Shown: in pieces, positions 63,301 through 64,000 of the stretch | How positions within the stretch are numbered: the stretch's first letter is position 1 | Layout: each line of letters starts with the position of its first letter | From: Pseudonocardia acidicola | GTDB lineage: Bacteria > Actinomycetota > Actinomycetes > Mycobacteriales > Pseudonocardiaceae | Assembly (NCBI RefSeq): GCF_012911935.1 | Contig: NZ_JAAXLA010000008.1 | Location: 1-64,000 of the forward strand | Direction: 5' to 3' | DNA: 64,000 bases | Position numbers and translations under genes: made by a program | Notes under the pieces: model-generated | What the model saw: only the letters and a program-made list of their open reading frames with translations | Database searches by the model: none | What the model was told of the DNA's origin: nothing

Positions 63301-64000
63301 CTATCCCGGCCGGCGGTCGGCCGCCGCCGGCACCCGGTCGGCCTTCTCGTCCGGGCAGGAACCGTCCCCCGCCTCCCCGGATGCGTGCGCCTTCGCGGCC
63401 TTCTTCTCGGCCCGGCTCGGCCGGTCCGGCGACCGGATCAGCGCAGCGACCCAGCCGGCCCGCGGATCGGTGTCCACCAGCAGGGCCTTCGCCAACAGCG
63501 TCATCGGGATGGCCAGCAGCGCCCCGAGCGGACCGAGCACCCAGGTCCAGAAGAACAGCACGACGAACGACATGGTGGTCGACAGGCCGACCGAGTCGCC
63601 GACGAACCGCGGCTGGACCAGCGACTGGATCACCAGGTTCAGCACGCAATAGAGGACGATCACCCAGAGCATCAGCTTCCAGCCGCCGGTGAGCAGCGCG
63701 AGCAGCGCCGGCGGGATGAGGCCCAGGATGAACCCGATGTTGGGGATGTAGTTCGTGATGAAGGCGAGGACGCCCCACAGGATCGCGAGCGGGACCCCGA
63801 GCAGCGCCAGCCCGATCGTGTCGAGCACGGCGACGATCAGCCCGAAGACCGTCGTGACGACGAGGTAGCTGCGGGTGCCCCGGGCGAAGTCCCCCAGGGC
63901 GGCCGCGATGGGCGCCCGGTCGGCGGCGATCTCCGCCATCCGGGCGGGAACGCCGCTGCTCTCTGCGCTGAGGAACAGCAGCAGCGCCAGCAGGAACACC
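63301..64000 (-). CDS. AI-2E family transporter, truncated by the window edge
   Basis: The C-terminal 233 or so residues of a second AI-2E/PerM-like permease. The visible part has the helix block VTTVFGLIVAVLDTIGLALL, the family signature FITNYIPNIGFILGLIPPAL and PRFVGDSVGLSTTMSFVVLFFW, followed by a charged 60-residue cytoplasmic tail. The start lies beyond position 64000. It is a paralogue of the gene at 49456. Confidence 0.85.
   Translation of the reverse strand, partial: VFLLALLLFLSAESSGVPARMAEIAADRAPIAAALGDFARGTRSYLVVTTVFGLIVAVLDTIGLALLGVPLAILWGVLAFITNYIPNIGFILGLIPPALLALLTGGWKLMLWVIVLYCVLNLVIQSLVQPRFVGDSVGLSTTMSFVVLFFWTWVLGPLGALLAIPMTLLAKALLVDTDPRAGWVAALIRSPDRPSRAEKKAAKAHASGEAGDGSCPDEKADRVPAAADRRPG

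Overview
The window is very GC-rich chromosomal DNA from an actinobacterium. Signs are heavy use of GTG and some TTG starts, 4-base stop/start overlaps (ATGA, GTGA, TTGA), a DUF222/HNH (13E12-like) protein with an actinobacterial LexA box, and GntR- and LacI-controlled sugar loci. A member of the Pseudonocardiaceae is my best guess. That is an inference from gene content, not something a marker gene in the window proves. I saw no rRNA, tRNA, CRISPR array, transposase or integrase.

Region 1 (20-5237, minus strand) is a three-gene formate dehydrogenase operon: catalytic subunit, four-cluster ferredoxin subunit and NrfD-type membrane subunit. The catalytic gene looks broken by an in-frame TGA at 4659-4661. 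That TGA sits where this family has its active-site selenocysteine and is followed by a bacterial SECIS-like hairpin with a GGUCU loop, so it is read here as a complete selenoprotein gene. Next come a small Rho-N-like protein and a ClpC-type unfoldase with a Gln/Gly/Asp-rich N-terminus (5392-8566).

Region 2 (8924-13669) is a heptose-flavoured glycan cluster: a GT9 (heptosyltransferase-like) gene, and on the other strand a GmhB-like phosphatase, two glycosyltransferases and an SDR-fold protein that has lost its catalytic residues. A LysR regulator, an SRPBCC protein, a formaldehyde-dehydrogenase-like zinc alcohol dehydrogenase, a membrane protein, a Bcr/CflA exporter and a GPR1/FUN34/YaaH-like membrane protein follow (13727-20610).

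Region 3 (20661-39057) is the metabolic core, a large inositol catabolic locus. It holds LacI and GntR repressors with clear palindromic operators, iolC, a Cgl0159-type aldolase-fold gene, iolB, iolD, mmsA/iolA, iolE, a binding-protein/permease/ATPase importer, iolG, and extra copies: in total three Gfo/Idh/MocA oxidoreductases and four TIM-barrel isomerase/dehydratase genes. This implies uptake and oxidation of myo-inositol, and probably other stereoisomers or derivatives, to acetyl-CoA (via malonate semialdehyde) and dihydroxyacetone phosphate.

Region 4 (39151-50658) carries lutABC for lactate oxidation and then mostly housekeeping or stress genes: YciI, 5-formyl-THF cyclo-ligase-like, macrodomain, DJ-1/PfpI, a small Cys/His protein, an extended SDR, an uncharacterised three-gene operon containing four YbjQ-like domain copies, a membrane protein plus small HTH protein pair, and an AI-2E family permease. 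A DUF222/HNH gene with a LexA box over its start codon follows (50788-52644).

Region 5 (53117-60610) is a second glycan cluster with two divergent arms of glycosyltransferases around a WcbI-like gene. The window ends with YccF, a DHA2-type exporter, two possible small proteins and a truncated second AI-2E family permease.
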